A stretch of 64,000 bases of DNA, from the NCBI GenBank assembly GCA_030849065.1, contig JASAON010001625.1, positions 1 through 64,000 on the forward strand, given 5' to 3'. Source of the DNA: Jaenimonas drosophilae (lineage: Eukaryota; Euglenozoa; Kinetoplastea; Trypanosomatida; Trypanosomatidae). This document shows positions 47,660 through 57,404 of this stretch, in pieces; the first letter of the stretch is position 1; each line of letters begins with the position of its first letter. The translations under genes and the position numbers were made by a program. The notes under the pieces are model-generated. The model was not told where the DNA came from, searched no databases, and saw only the letters and a list, made by a program, of their open reading frames with translations.

Positions 47660-48495
47660 ACGATGGAGTTCATGACCTTCCCAGGTCAAAGTGCTACACC
47701 TATGTTTCCGATGGAAGGAACATGTTTTTTGCGCTGCCAATTGGCGCTGGTATGTTGCTGCGGAGCTCGATTCACAGCACTGGATGGATGCACTGTTCCA
47801 TGAGCTCCTCCACACACAACATCCCTCTTTACAGGGTTCTCCCACGAACAGCAGCAACACGTACAACAAACGAGGTGTGGGGGTGCAAGAGAAGCTCAGA
47901 CACCTCCCATCCACCCACGTTGAATGACCGTAAAACGCGTGTCTTGATGCAGCAAGTCGCAAATAATCTACGTGGTCGAGTGGAGACTCACACACAGCCA
48001 ACACCATGTTAGCATCATCTCCGTCTTTACACGGATCCCTTCTTGATGATGTTTTTGGTTAGTTTCTGTTTTGTGTTTCCACATACAGCCATCATTCAGC
48101 TTGTTTGAGACATGGGTTCACAAACTGCGTGCTCCTCGCCACGCCAACGCCATTTTTTTTCTGTTTTTCGGAAGGGGGGATTGATCAAGGGTTGTGGAGC
48201 TAATTCTTGTTTGTGCTCTGCTCAGTGGCAGGTGTAGAGATGATGATGGAAGAGAGTACGACGGAAAAAAAAAAAAACTCGCGGAGCAATCTAGTGATCC
48301 ATCTCTCGGCCACCCAGCAGCAGCGGCCTCAAACAAACGGCACAACTCTGCCTAGTACAACGCGGGGAAGAAGAAGATTATTGGCAAGAATTGCTTGATC
48401 TCTCAGCGATCACAGCTCTTGGTTGGCTACACAACACAAGTGAATCTACGATTCTATATTTTTTCTCAAGGGGCATTTTTTGTTGTTTGTGTGTT

Positions 48496-48529
48496 GTTGT
48501 TGTTGTTGTTATTGTTGTTGTTGTTGTCA
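48496..48529. repeat. (TTG)n tract with interruptions
   Basis: About eleven TTG-like units, interrupted once by TTATTG, lie in the 4.85 kb spacer. Confidence 0.8.
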
Positions 48530-51500
48530 TGAGTACGTTTTTTTTTTGATGGGTTATGTGGCGTGGCAACATTACTTTCCTGTAGGAGTCTTTTCTTTTG
48601 TGCTGGATCTCCTACATATTGGGAGCATAGATAGGCTGCTGCGAGATGCGCTTTGTGGGGGTGGGCGGCCACATCGTTTTCGCCCACCCGCCTCCACTCA
48701 CGGAGTTCTGTGCATCAACAACCCCCAACACGTTTGTAGTGTGTGGTGGGATATGACCAGCAGACCAAAACCAGCAAGACGAACCGTCGTCACCATTTCT
48801 ATTGTGCATGTGCCCAATACACCGGTGTTTCCACCTATGTGAACACCATCAAACAGAGTAGTAAGTACGAAATTGTATATCCCAGAAGCAGGTACACCAC
48901 ACAACACAACACAGCACATCTCCTCACGTCATCTCAGTGGCGGCTGAACTGCGGTGCTGTTGTGGATTGGTGTTCGATTGCGTGGAGTACGTTTCCGGCT
49001 TGTGTGGCGTTGGTACCGCACTCCCCAACCACTCTCCTTCACGTTGTGGGGTGGTGAATGAAGTGGGAGGTGGGGCTTTGTGTGGTGGCAGCACTCACTC
49101 GCGTAGTAGATTGATTCTGTGTGTTACCAACGTCGGGGTATCTGGCGTACAGTCATGCGTGAGTGTGGCGAGTCGGTCTGGATGGAGCGGCAGGTCGGTG
49201 TCGTAGCAACGTCCTCCTCCATTTAACATTGAGAGGAGCGCTGGATTGCTGTCATCTACACTGGCGCGTACTTTCTTCTTTTTATTTTCTTTTTTCGTGG
49301 CTGTTTCTTTTCCCATGCGGTTTGAGAGTTTTTTTTTCTCCTCCTCTCGTTTGTTGTTGTTGTTCCGTGCTATTCTGCTCCTCCGCCACTTCCTTTCTCC
49401 CCACTCTTTTTTTATATCTTGTTGTTGGTTGTTATTGTTGTTGTTGTTGGCTTCGTCGGAGGAGAAACACTCCTTCAGCAGTGCTGCGGCAGATGCAGGC
49501 TTCTTCCTTCTTTACGGACGACGGGGCAGTTGGATTGAGCTACTCTCCATTGACCCGTTGCCCATTATTCCCCCCAACACCGTTTTCAACGCATGCTTCC
49601 TTGCCATCTGCGTATCTACCATCGCTGCTGTTGGTGTGGTTCTTGTTCTTTGCTGTCGTTATCATTGTTCGTGCGTCGTTTTGATTGTTGTTGCTGCTGT
49701 AGTTGTTTTGTTACTTTATTGGGAAGACAGGAAGACGTGTGTGTAAGGAGTGGGGTGTACAAGGGCGTACCTTTCCCTCACGGGTGAAATCGTGGGCAAC
49801 GCCAACCATGTACATATGTACAGCCTCCCCCCTCCCCCTCCTCATATATATGCGGTATTCACGTACATGTATCTATATGCCTACTATTGCTGGCAGGTGT
49901 TGTGTGCGCCGCAGCTACCTAATGGGAGGGTCCTTTTTTATTGTTGTTGTGCCACGCCAAACACGTATTGTCGTGGGGGCAAGAGAGCAGTCGGAGCGCC
50001 TCCGTGAAAAAAAAAACGTACAGAATCCATTCCCATCTTAATTGCTTGTTCGCGCCTTTCCGCTAGTCAGCCAGGAGAGATCGAGATACCGCGAGGAATG
50101 TGGATCGCCCGCAACGTTTCTTTCCTTCGGACTACATGCGTGGAGCGGATCCAGCGTGAATGAAGCACCTCCCCCAGTGAGTGCATGGCTCTCACACAAA
50201 CGTCATCTGATTCCAAGCGATTCCATGGCGGTTTACCGCTACTCCTCCCATGTGGTTCGATGATACCCACACATTCACGACACACCCTAACTCAGAAGGA
50301 GTCACAACCACACTGCATCAATCACCCACCTCCCTCTCCTAGCGCCTCTGTGTGTGGTGTTGGTGTGTGCGGAATAAGGGAGTGAGCATCGTAGGGTTTT
50401 TGAATCCATCTCCTGTTTTTTTTTCTGAATTCTTGTATAAAAAGAAAAAAGATTGTTCTTCGTTGTGTATCTTCTATCAACTTTTTGTTTCTCTGTTGTT
50501 TCCCTCCTAATTGTAGTGGAGGTACGATGGTGCCAACACCTTGAAGGTCTCTCATGGCGCCATTAAGCGTGAGGGAAACACCTTCGTCGTGCTTGTCTGG
50601 TGGATCTCTACCCCGCCTCATGAGTGGTCTGGATGGAGTGAGTGCCCTGTGGTGTGGTTGCCTGTCGTGGTGAAGAGCTGTTCGATGCCACGGGACCCTC
50701 CTAGTACACTCGCTCCACGCACACATCTCAACTATCTCTCCCTCCTCCCTCTCTCGTATGATGCCAGATCATGGCATGCGCTATTGGATGTGGATGCCAT
50801 GCCTCATTTGAATGTTGGTGGGGGGAGCTCTCTTTCTCTCTGACACCGTTGCTGCTCTCGTTCGGCTCGGGTTCTCCTTGACTACCTGACCGAGACCCCA
50901 GCACTCTTCGTTCGCTGGTGATGGCAAGGATGCGGGCGTGGGAGGTTTTCATTCTGCACAATTCCTGTGCTTCGGTACATTTCTGCTTTATCTTGTTGTT
51001 TTGGGAGCTCCCTTAATCCATCCTTCCGTGTGTTCTTGTGCTATCTTCAGGGCTCTTTTTTTTGGTGCTGTCACAGCATGTTGTGTCAGGTGGCTGAGTG
51101 CCTGAGCTTCGATACAAAATGTTGTTATTGTTGTTGTTGGTTTTGTGGTTGTCTCGAGCGGAGTTGTCAGGAGCGCTGAGCAACCCGGCACACCTCTCGC
51201 TGGAGAGGTGAATGACGCTGAGTTGCAGCATGTTGATGCTCGAACAAATACAAGAAGAAAATGCCTACACAGAGAGATGGATCAGCACACCATCGAAAAC
51301 AATCATGGCTGTACCGAGAGAGATGATTATGCATCATCGGCCACTTCTTGTGGTTCCTATTTCATGGGTGCAGTCGGCGTTTTTTTTTTTTGCTCCTTCG
51401 GTCATTCTCGGTGGGCCATTCTCTCTCCAGAGAATTCGCTGACATGAATGATGATTCACTGCTGCTGCTCCACAGATTGTGGTGCTCAACCCCTGTCAGC

Positions 51501-51798
51501 ACACCTCCTCCTCCTCCTCCTCCTCTCTCTCCCCCTCTTCACTACACACTCTAGCAGGTACACATTAGGCTATTGCCATTGGGCTAATGCATGAGCAGCA
51601 CCGACCACCATTTCAGCCCTAAGTATTCATTGCCCATTTACCTTGCATCTTACAACAAGTACGTTGTCTGTACCCTCTCATACTCACTCTCTGTGTAAAC
51701 GCATCAAAGTCCGCTCAACTATACTCACCTGAGCACATATACAATAACCACACGAAGGAGCATCTTACTCCTGCTCCTGTGAAAGGGTGGCGTGAAGG

Positions 51799-54700
51799 AT
51801 GGCCAGTGGAGGAGAGGTGTTGGTGGAGCGTCTGACAGGCCATGCCGTGGTGCAGCCTGAGCTGCTGTGCGTCAGCGATGCTCCATCGCAGTTTATCTAC
51901 GCCCTGCGTTCATCTTGCGTAGCCCTCGTCCGCTTTGGCACCTCCACAAGCAAGACAGAGGACGGCTCCCACTCAACGAAGGAGGCCTACTCCCGAGCCA
52001 TGATATCCTACGCCTGCAGCAGCAGCAGCAGCAGCAGCAACAAGGACGAGCCAACCACGGTGGAGGTGTCAAGCCTCTTGTCTCTCCCAACCAATGACGT
52101 GGACGTCTTTATCTGTGTCGGAACGTCGGAGAGCGGCCTGTTTATCGTGGATCTTCCGCGCTTTCTTGCACGGTCAGTGAAGGAACCCGGCAGCCACAAG
52201 GAGATTCGAGGTAGCTTTGGCATCTCATGTAGGCTGCCACTGCGGATGCTCGGTGAGAATATACGCGCCATGCGCTTGCTCCCGATGCAGGTACCAACCT
52301 CCTCCTCCAGCCGTCATCCCACATTGGTGGTGCTTCTCTCAGAGCGCCAATTTGAGGGAAGTCGCTCCTCCAAAGGGTCAGAGCAGCTCCTCTCCGTGAT
52401 GGATGTGGCAACACGCACTTTACTGTGGCAGCAGGCCACCAACCTTGCCAAGCGATCGTGGAACTCCATTGGGGTTGTTGCGCCAAGCTCCACCCCGCCA
52501 TCGTGGCTCGGCTTCGTCGCTTGTGGCCCCCAAGCCCTTCACGTCTTCCACATAACGGCGGAGCTGAAGAGCCACACATCCACCTCCAGCAGCAACTTCC
52601 TCACTCGGCAGCGCAGTAGCGGCAGTTTTCATGACTCGGGCAGCTCAGCCGAGCTGGTGGCCCTCAACATTCCCGATGCCCAGACGGCTGGCGTGGTTGA
52701 ACGCTGGCAGCTTTCCTCAGTGCGCACCACCGTGGCGGACCTCATCAAGGAAATGCGCGATGAAGTATTCACCTCGGTGGTGGTGATGGAGGGTCTGGAG
52801 GATAAAGATGGTCGTGAGTTCTACGCCCTTGCCCTCTCCTCCACAGGGATGCTCTTGGCCGTGGACGTGAAGAACGGCTCCGTTGTGCGCTGGATGGATT
52901 GCCGCTTGGCCGCACCCCAATGGCTCTGCCTACACCACGGCCGCCTGATGGCCGTTGGCGCCGTCGCACGCCTCTTTGATGCCACGAGCTGGACCCCGAT
53001 TGGCAAGATGAAGCCGTCAGCCACGGGCAGCGCCGCCACCTCACGTCATTTGAGCTCCAGCCCCTCCTTCAGCTCCTTCGTCTCATCCTCTGCCCTGCCG
53101 AACTTCGCCTACGTGGCGGGCGGCATGTTAGGTACCGACCGCATCCTCCTCTTCGGTGCACGTGGAGATATCGCCATCTTCCACGTGATACGCCGTGCTC
53201 CAACGCCCGAATCCGGCGGCGAGGCATCGTGGTCCATACGCCCCCTCACCGCCGTGAAGGCCTCCGTCGTGGTGCCACACGCCGCGGAGGTTAAGCTGGT
53301 CTGGCTGCCCACGGAGCCTGATCTCTGCCATCGTAGTGGCCTTGGGCTGTGGTCGCCCGAGGCGCTGCGTGTGTGGTCGCTCACAAGTGGCTGGGCCACA
53401 CACTCCTCACACCTTGCTCAGCTTGTGGCCTACCACCGTGGTGCAGGAGTGGTTCTCACGTACAGCACCAACACCTTCCACCTCACCGCCTTTAGCCCAA
53501 CACGGGGGTGGGCGCCATGCGCGGCGGTGCCACTCTCCGAGCCGCTCGTGGCGTTGAGTGGGGGGCTCAACCCGCGCGGCCGCCGCTGTGTTGGTCTTGT
53601 GGCCGACGGCGGCGCGCTGCTTCACCTCACCTGCCAGTGGGTGGAGGGCCACCTCTTGTTGGAGCCACAGGAGGTATACCCCCTTCCGGAGCACCTCCCT
53701 GAAGGAGCCCAGGTGGTGCTTATGGGGGAGGAGGAGGAGGGCATCCTGGCCATCACGTCTGAGGCTGTACTTGACTTGTCGGGGGAGGCCGCGGTGGTGC
53801 TGTATCGCTCTCCATCCGTCATTGCCTCCTTCGTTGTTGCCGGCCTCCACGCCGTCCTGCTCCTCAATCGGCGTGGTGAGGTGTGGCTGCTGCCGTGGCA
53901 GTTTCAGCAGCCCATGGCGCCAACACGGGTGCTCCGCCACTCTGGCATGCTGCGGGGTCTCTCCTATGACCCACCCCTCGACCTGCTCCTTGCCTGGGAC
54001 CAGCATCAGGTGCTCGGGTGGAATGTGCCAAGCCTCCTCGCCGGAGGTGAAGAAGATGAGGAAGGGGAGGGGCCCAAGCAGCCCCCACCCGACGTGGTGC
54101 TGCCGCACGAAGGTGCCAAGGCGGTCATGGCCGTTGGTCTTGAGGTGGAGGAGGAGGAGGAGGCCACCACGGAGGATGTGGATGAGGATGAAGATGAGAT
54201 GCGCTCTGTCAAGACGGTGGTCGTCGTGTGTGATGAGCGCGGTTTTGTGGCGCAGTACGCCGTTGGCACAGCTGTGCGGGGGGCGGGGTGGATGAATAGC
54301 CCGGGAACCCTTATGGCCCCACCATCGCCCGCCCCTCGCTCCCCGGTTGCGGTAGCACCCGCCGCTTCGGATGAAGAAGAGGTGCTGCCACTTCCCCACC
54401 GGCGTACGAGTGCCTCCATGACTCCCACCAACGCCGACCTCGCCGACCGTCTTCAGGCACTTTCTGGAATGTTTGAGGAGCAAAAAGAACGTCAGGAGCG
54501 CGATCACCCCCGACGCAGCTCCAGCGCGGATTGCCCCAGACGGCGGCGTGTGGTTGAGGATGATGATGACTTTGAGGAGGAGGCGGTGCCCCGCACGGCC
54601 CGGCCATCCTCCCGGCCGCGTGAGTTGGGCGATGGGCTGCGTCCGCGCCTTCCTCCATTGGCACCCAAAATGACGCAGCCGCTGCTGAGCCTTCCAGTAC

Positions 54701-55353
54701 TGGCGGCGGCCACGAGCACAACGGCCAGCAGCGGGGATAAAGCGGCCTCGTCCACCCCTGTGGTGGGGGAGGCGGGTGCCATCCTCACGGGCATGAGCTG
54801 CTCCGCCCTCAACTTCGAGATCTCCGCCCTTACAATCGAGTCCCTGGCGGAGTTTGGGCGACGCGAGGGCAGGGGCATCGTCCCGCTGACCCATATTGGC
54901 AGCGGGGAGCCACTGCCCGCCTCCTCCGCGACGGAGCGCACCTCCACACGCGATGAAGATGCGGAGCGACGGCCCAAAGTTGCGATTCCATCCTTCTCAG
55001 ATGAGGATCGCGTACTCCAGAGCGGCGCACTCCGAGGCACCACAGCGGAGCCACTAGCGTCGAGCTCCAATAAGAGGTTGGGCAGTGGCCTTCCCAAGCA
55101 GCTCCGTGCGTTGCGCACCTCCCTTCACGCCGTCACCAGGGCCATGGGGGAGGTGGCCTCTAAGAGCGCTGCGGCAACGCCGGAGGCGAGCGTGTGCGAG
55201 GCCCTCGACGGCAGCGGACTCGATGTGGTGGAGCTGGAGGAGCTCTCCCATCTCTTGGCCAGCGTCGCGCAGGCACTGACGGCACGTCATGAGAGTGTCG
55301 CGACCGTGGCTGCTGCTGACAATGTAGTTGCCAGCGATGCCACCAATGCATGA
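51799..55353 (+). CDS. Large uncharacterised protein, beta-propeller-like with disordered C-terminus
   Basis: I do not recognise a named family for this 1,184-residue protein. Residues 1 to about 850 consist of repeated short beta-strand-like blocks with aromatic ends (for example LLAWDQHQVLGWNVPSLL and VVVVCDERGFVAQYAVG), suggesting diverged WD40-type propellers. A serine run near residues 74-81 is encoded by an AGC repeat at about 52017-52037. An acidic stretch lies at about 782-801 (Glu/Asp-rich, around EEEEEATTEDVDEDEDE). The rest is Pro/Ser/Arg-rich and probably disordered, ending in a helical segment (about 1,095-1,170). No signal peptide or membrane helix is seen. Propeller proteins of this size are often scaffolds of cilia or trafficking complexes, but that is only a guess. 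Confidence 0.7.
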   Translation: MASGGEVLVERLTGHAVVQPELLCVSDAPSQFIYALRSSCVALVRFGTSTSKTEDGSHSTKEAYSRAMISYACSSSSSSSNKDEPTTVEVSSLLSLPTNDVDVFICVGTSESGLFIVDLPRFLARSVKEPGSHKEIRGSFGISCRLPLRMLGENIRAMRLLPMQVPTSSSSRHPTLVVLLSERQFEGSRSSKGSEQLLSVMDVATRTLLWQQATNLAKRSWNSIGVVAPSSTPPSWLGFVACGPQALHVFHITAELKSHTSTSSSNFLTRQRSSGSFHDSGSSAELVALNIPDAQTAGVVERWQLSSVRTTVADLIKEMRDEVFTSVVVMEGLEDKDGREFYALALSSTGMLLAVDVKNGSVVRWMDCRLAAPQWLCLHHGRLMAVGAVARLFDATSWTPIGKMKPSATGSAATSRHLSSSPSFSSFVSSSALPNFAYVAGGMLGTDRILLFGARGDIAIFHVIRRAPTPESGGEASWSIRPLTAVKASVVVPHAAEVKLVWLPTEPDLCHRSGLGLWSPEALRVWSLTSGWATHSSHLAQLVAYHRGAGVVLTYSTNTFHLTAFSPTRGWAPCAAVPLSEPLVALSGGLNPRGRRCVGLVADGGALLHLTCQWVEGHLLLEPQEVYPLPEHLPEGAQVVLMGEEEEGILAITSEAVLDLSGEAAVVLYRSPSVIASFVVAGLHAVLLLNRRGEVWLLPWQFQQPMAPTRVLRHSGMLRGLSYDPPLDLLLAWDQHQVLGWNVPSLLAGGEEDEEGEGPKQPPPDVVLPHEGAKAVMAVGLEVEEEEEATTEDVDEDEDEMRSVKTVVVVCDERGFVAQYAVGTAVRGAGWMNSPGTLMAPPSPAPRSPVAVAPAASDEEEVLPLPHRRTSASMTPTNADLADRLQALSGMFEEQKERQERDHPRRSSSADCPRRRRVVEDDDDFEEEAVPRTARPSSRPRELGDGLRPRLPPLAPKMTQPLLSLPVLAAATSTTASSGDKAASSTPVVGEAGAILTGMSCSALNFEISALTIESLAEFGRREGRGIVPLTHIGSGEPLPASSATERTSTRDEDAERRPKVAIPSFSDEDRVLQSGALRGTTAEPLASSSNKRLGSGLPKQLRALRTSLHAVTRAMGEVASKSAAATPEASVCEALDGSGLDVVELEELSHLLASVAQALTARHESVATVAAADNVVASDATNA

Positions 55354-55635
55354 TACCCAGGAGGGTCGGTTTTTTTTTCTGTGTGATTGAGGCAGATCCA
55401 TGTGATGCCTCTGTTTCAGCGATTGAATCCAATATCCACGACATCTTGTTGCTCCCCCCGCTCAAGGTCCTCCTTCTCCCGACCACCAACATCTGTTGGC
55501 GCGCGTACGGTTGCCAACGGAACCACAGCGGTCCTTCGTCTGCTTGGCATACTCACATTCATGTACATACCCCCCTCTCCTTGTTACTCTTCTCTCCTAG
55601 GCTGAAAGTTGCCCACAGGGGGGGGGGATTATTTC
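55354..55635. other. Short spacer with pyrimidine tract, acceptor and G10 leader
   Basis: A pyrimidine-rich stretch ending TCTCTCCTAG gives an acceptor at 55599-55600. The leader then contains G10 at 55618-55627, directly before the start region of the RRM gene. A second AG at 55617-55618 overlaps the G-run. Confidence 0.65.
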
Positions 55636-56460
55636 ATGGATGGTGCCTCAACGAGCGGGGCCACGACGCAAGCCGCTCGGCTCTTCGTGACGAACATCCC
55701 CAAACACCTCACTCGCGAAGAGGCCATCGCCTTCCTCTCGGGCATCTGCTCAGACATGGTCAGCACAAGCGTCCTCCGTGGGGCGGGAAGTCATGGGCAC
55801 AAGGGCTGTGGTTACCTCTGCTTTGGCTCGCACGTCGCTGCCGTGAAGGCTGCACGCGCTCTGACGGATGCGCCGGTTTCATGGCCATCCACGGAGGGGG
55901 AGCCCGTCATGGTGCGTCTAGCCGATGATGAGGGCAGCTCGGCTACACACATGGAGTCCCTGGAAGGTCGGCCGCTTCCACCACCTCTGTGTCTGCGGCA
56001 TCCATTTGCGTGCTGCGCCTTTGTGAGTAGCTCCTTCAATATCAATGAACTGAGTGAGTCAGTGGAGCTCCTTTCACCCGCTGTTGTTGTGGGTGGTGCG
56101 CCACAAATGTTGGCGCAGGCACCCTCGAGGGTTGTCTGCTTTCCTTCCTCATCTGCACGAGATGAAACTGTGCAGCATCTCCCCAACTTCCTTGCCCGTT
56201 GTGGCCCGCCTTCGCTGGCGGAGCTTCTCATCAAGCCCACAGTCCCTCTGACCAGCCCATCTACAGGCTCCGCCAATGGCCGAAAACGGCCTCGAGCACC
56301 GGTGGAGACCTCTCCGCCACACTGGCAGCCACTCAATCCGGCCGAGGCTCTCTTGGAGCTCCGTGAGCTCTTTGAGGGGCGGGGTCGCGTGGCGGTTAAG
56401 GATAGCCACGGAAACGTTGCAATTCTGCGTCTTCCCACCTATGTGGAAAGCCTGGAATAG
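55636..56460 (+). CDS. RRM-domain RNA-binding protein
   Basis: The first ATG, at 55636, gives 274 residues; the frame extends to a TTG at 55609 across a G-run. An RNA recognition motif spans about residues 14-92, with RNP2 LFVTNI (from Leu16) and RNP1 KGCGYLCF (56-63). The rest has no family I recognise; residues about 115-190 may be a diverged second RRM (CCAFVSSSFNINELSESVEL). A basic Pro-rich stretch (GRKRPRAPVE) precedes a C-terminal segment ending YVESLE. RRM proteins are major post-transcriptional regulators in organisms without gene-by-gene transcription control. The final codons and stop lie in a tandemly duplicated 58-base unit. Confidence 0.8.
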   Translation: MDGASTSGATTQAARLFVTNIPKHLTREEAIAFLSGICSDMVSTSVLRGAGSHGHKGCGYLCFGSHVAAVKAARALTDAPVSWPSTEGEPVMVRLADDEGSSATHMESLEGRPLPPPLCLRHPFACCAFVSSSFNINELSESVELLSPAVVVGGAPQMLAQAPSRVVCFPSSSARDETVQHLPNFLARCGPPSLAELLIKPTVPLTSPSTGSANGRKRPRAPVETSPPHWQPLNPAEALLELRELFEGRGRVAVKDSHGNVAILRLPTYVESLE

Positions 56461-56525
56461 TGCTATGGGAAACGTTGCAATTCTGCGTCTTCTCACCTAT
56501 GTGGAAAGCCTGGAATAGTGCTATG
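56410..56525. repeat. 58-base tandem duplication across the RRM gene stop codon
   Basis: Copy 1 (56410-56467) and copy 2 (56468-56525) differ at one visible base (CCCACC versus CTCACC). Each contains GGAAACGTTGCAATTCTGCG and a TAG stop. Since 58 is not a multiple of three, copy 2 is in another frame and lies wholly in the 3' untranslated region. Confidence 0.92.
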
Positions 56526-57404
56526 GGCGCACACCCATGATGGTCTTAGTGTTCGGTGTACTCACACACGCAGACACACAAGTATACATGATTTGTTATC
56601 TGGGCGAGCATCACAACTCTGCTTCATATGATGCTTTCATCAGGCCTTCCCCTTCTTCTGCTACCTCTTTCTTGCTAGGATTTCTCTCACCCCTCCTACA
56701 CACCGGCACCTGCACTACTGCTGGGGGTGGAGCTAGTGGCCAACACAACACATACCTCACCTAATACGTGAGGACACAAGTGGGGGCACCTTTTGCCCAT
56801 TTTCGCTTCATTTTTTGCCGAGACAGAACTCTTTTCTCTCTCCGCTTCCTCTCTCACAAAACACACACACACGCAGTAAGCCAAGGTCAGGGAAGGAAGC
56901 AGTACGTCGCTGCCCCGCCGTAGCCCGTTGACCTCAGCTGACCTTTTTTCTCCCCCTATTCACCAGCTTACCCTCCGTGCACTCTCCTACGCCCTGTGGC
57001 CGCATATCTATTGTATCTGCGCAACGAGACCGTCGCGGTGGTGGGTGCATCAGAGACCTGATTGCCCTCCGTCGTTCCAGCTCGCTCTGGATCTACTCTC
57101 CCCTTACTCAAAGCTCCTACCCTACTACCCTACTACCCTACTTCGTGGTGGTGGCTTGACGAAGGCTGCCGCTTGCACCTTCAATCCTCCTGAATATCTT
57201 CGACTGCGGGTGCCATTGCGGACAACTTGAAGAGTGTGTGTCGATCGAAGAGTTTTTTTTTGTTTTTTGCGGCCGTTCAGACATCTTATTCTTGTTCTTG
57301 TGTGAGGGACCTGAACCACCGTCGCAGTTCCACACCAGCACCATCATTGGCAGCACACACACACACTCTCTCTCTACTGCAACAGCAAACATAAAGTACT
57401 CAAG
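56461..57404. other. Intergenic spacer before the P4-ATPase
   Basis: It contains the second copy of the 58-base repeat, a CA repeat at about 56860-56874 and three copies of an 8-base unit CTACCCTA at about 57117-57140. It then holds a CA/CT-rich tract and acceptor. No gene is visible. Confidence 0.6.
57384..57385 (+). promoter_or_regulatory. Trans-splice acceptor for the P4-ATPase
   Basis: A CT-rich tract (about 57365-57380) is followed by CAACAG, 19 bases before the ATG at 57405. Confidence 0.6.

Larger units (their letters stand above)
46950..51798. other. Gene-free spacer, 4.85 kb, with C-runs and TTG tracts
   Basis: No convincing coding frame occurs on either strand. Between 47293 and 47659 there are C-runs of 10, 17, 12 and 11, one joined to A13. 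TTG-rich tracts lie at about 48496-48529 and 49416-49450. Several pyrimidine-rich stretches could act as splice signals but have no gene after them. Candidate AG for the next gene is at 51784-51785. Possible explanations are an internal transcription start or stop, non-coding RNA genes, or decayed sequence. Confidence 0.5.

Noticed and set aside
47234..48007. A 257-codon minus-strand frame in the long spacer
   Set aside because: Poly-G and poly-T runs make up much of it (Gly and Phe runs), and it has no start context or domain.
49246..49746. A 166-codon plus-strand frame, very hydrophobic
   Set aside because: The apparent membrane character comes from pyrimidine-rich TTG and TTC repeats, not from a structured protein.
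53407..54894. A 495-codon minus-strand frame
   Set aside because: It is antisense to the propeller-like gene and low in complexity.
57117..57140. CTACCCTA repeats resembling telomere sequence
   Set aside because: The unit is 8 bases and not the CCCTAA telomere repeat; only three copies, inside a pyrimidine-rich leader.
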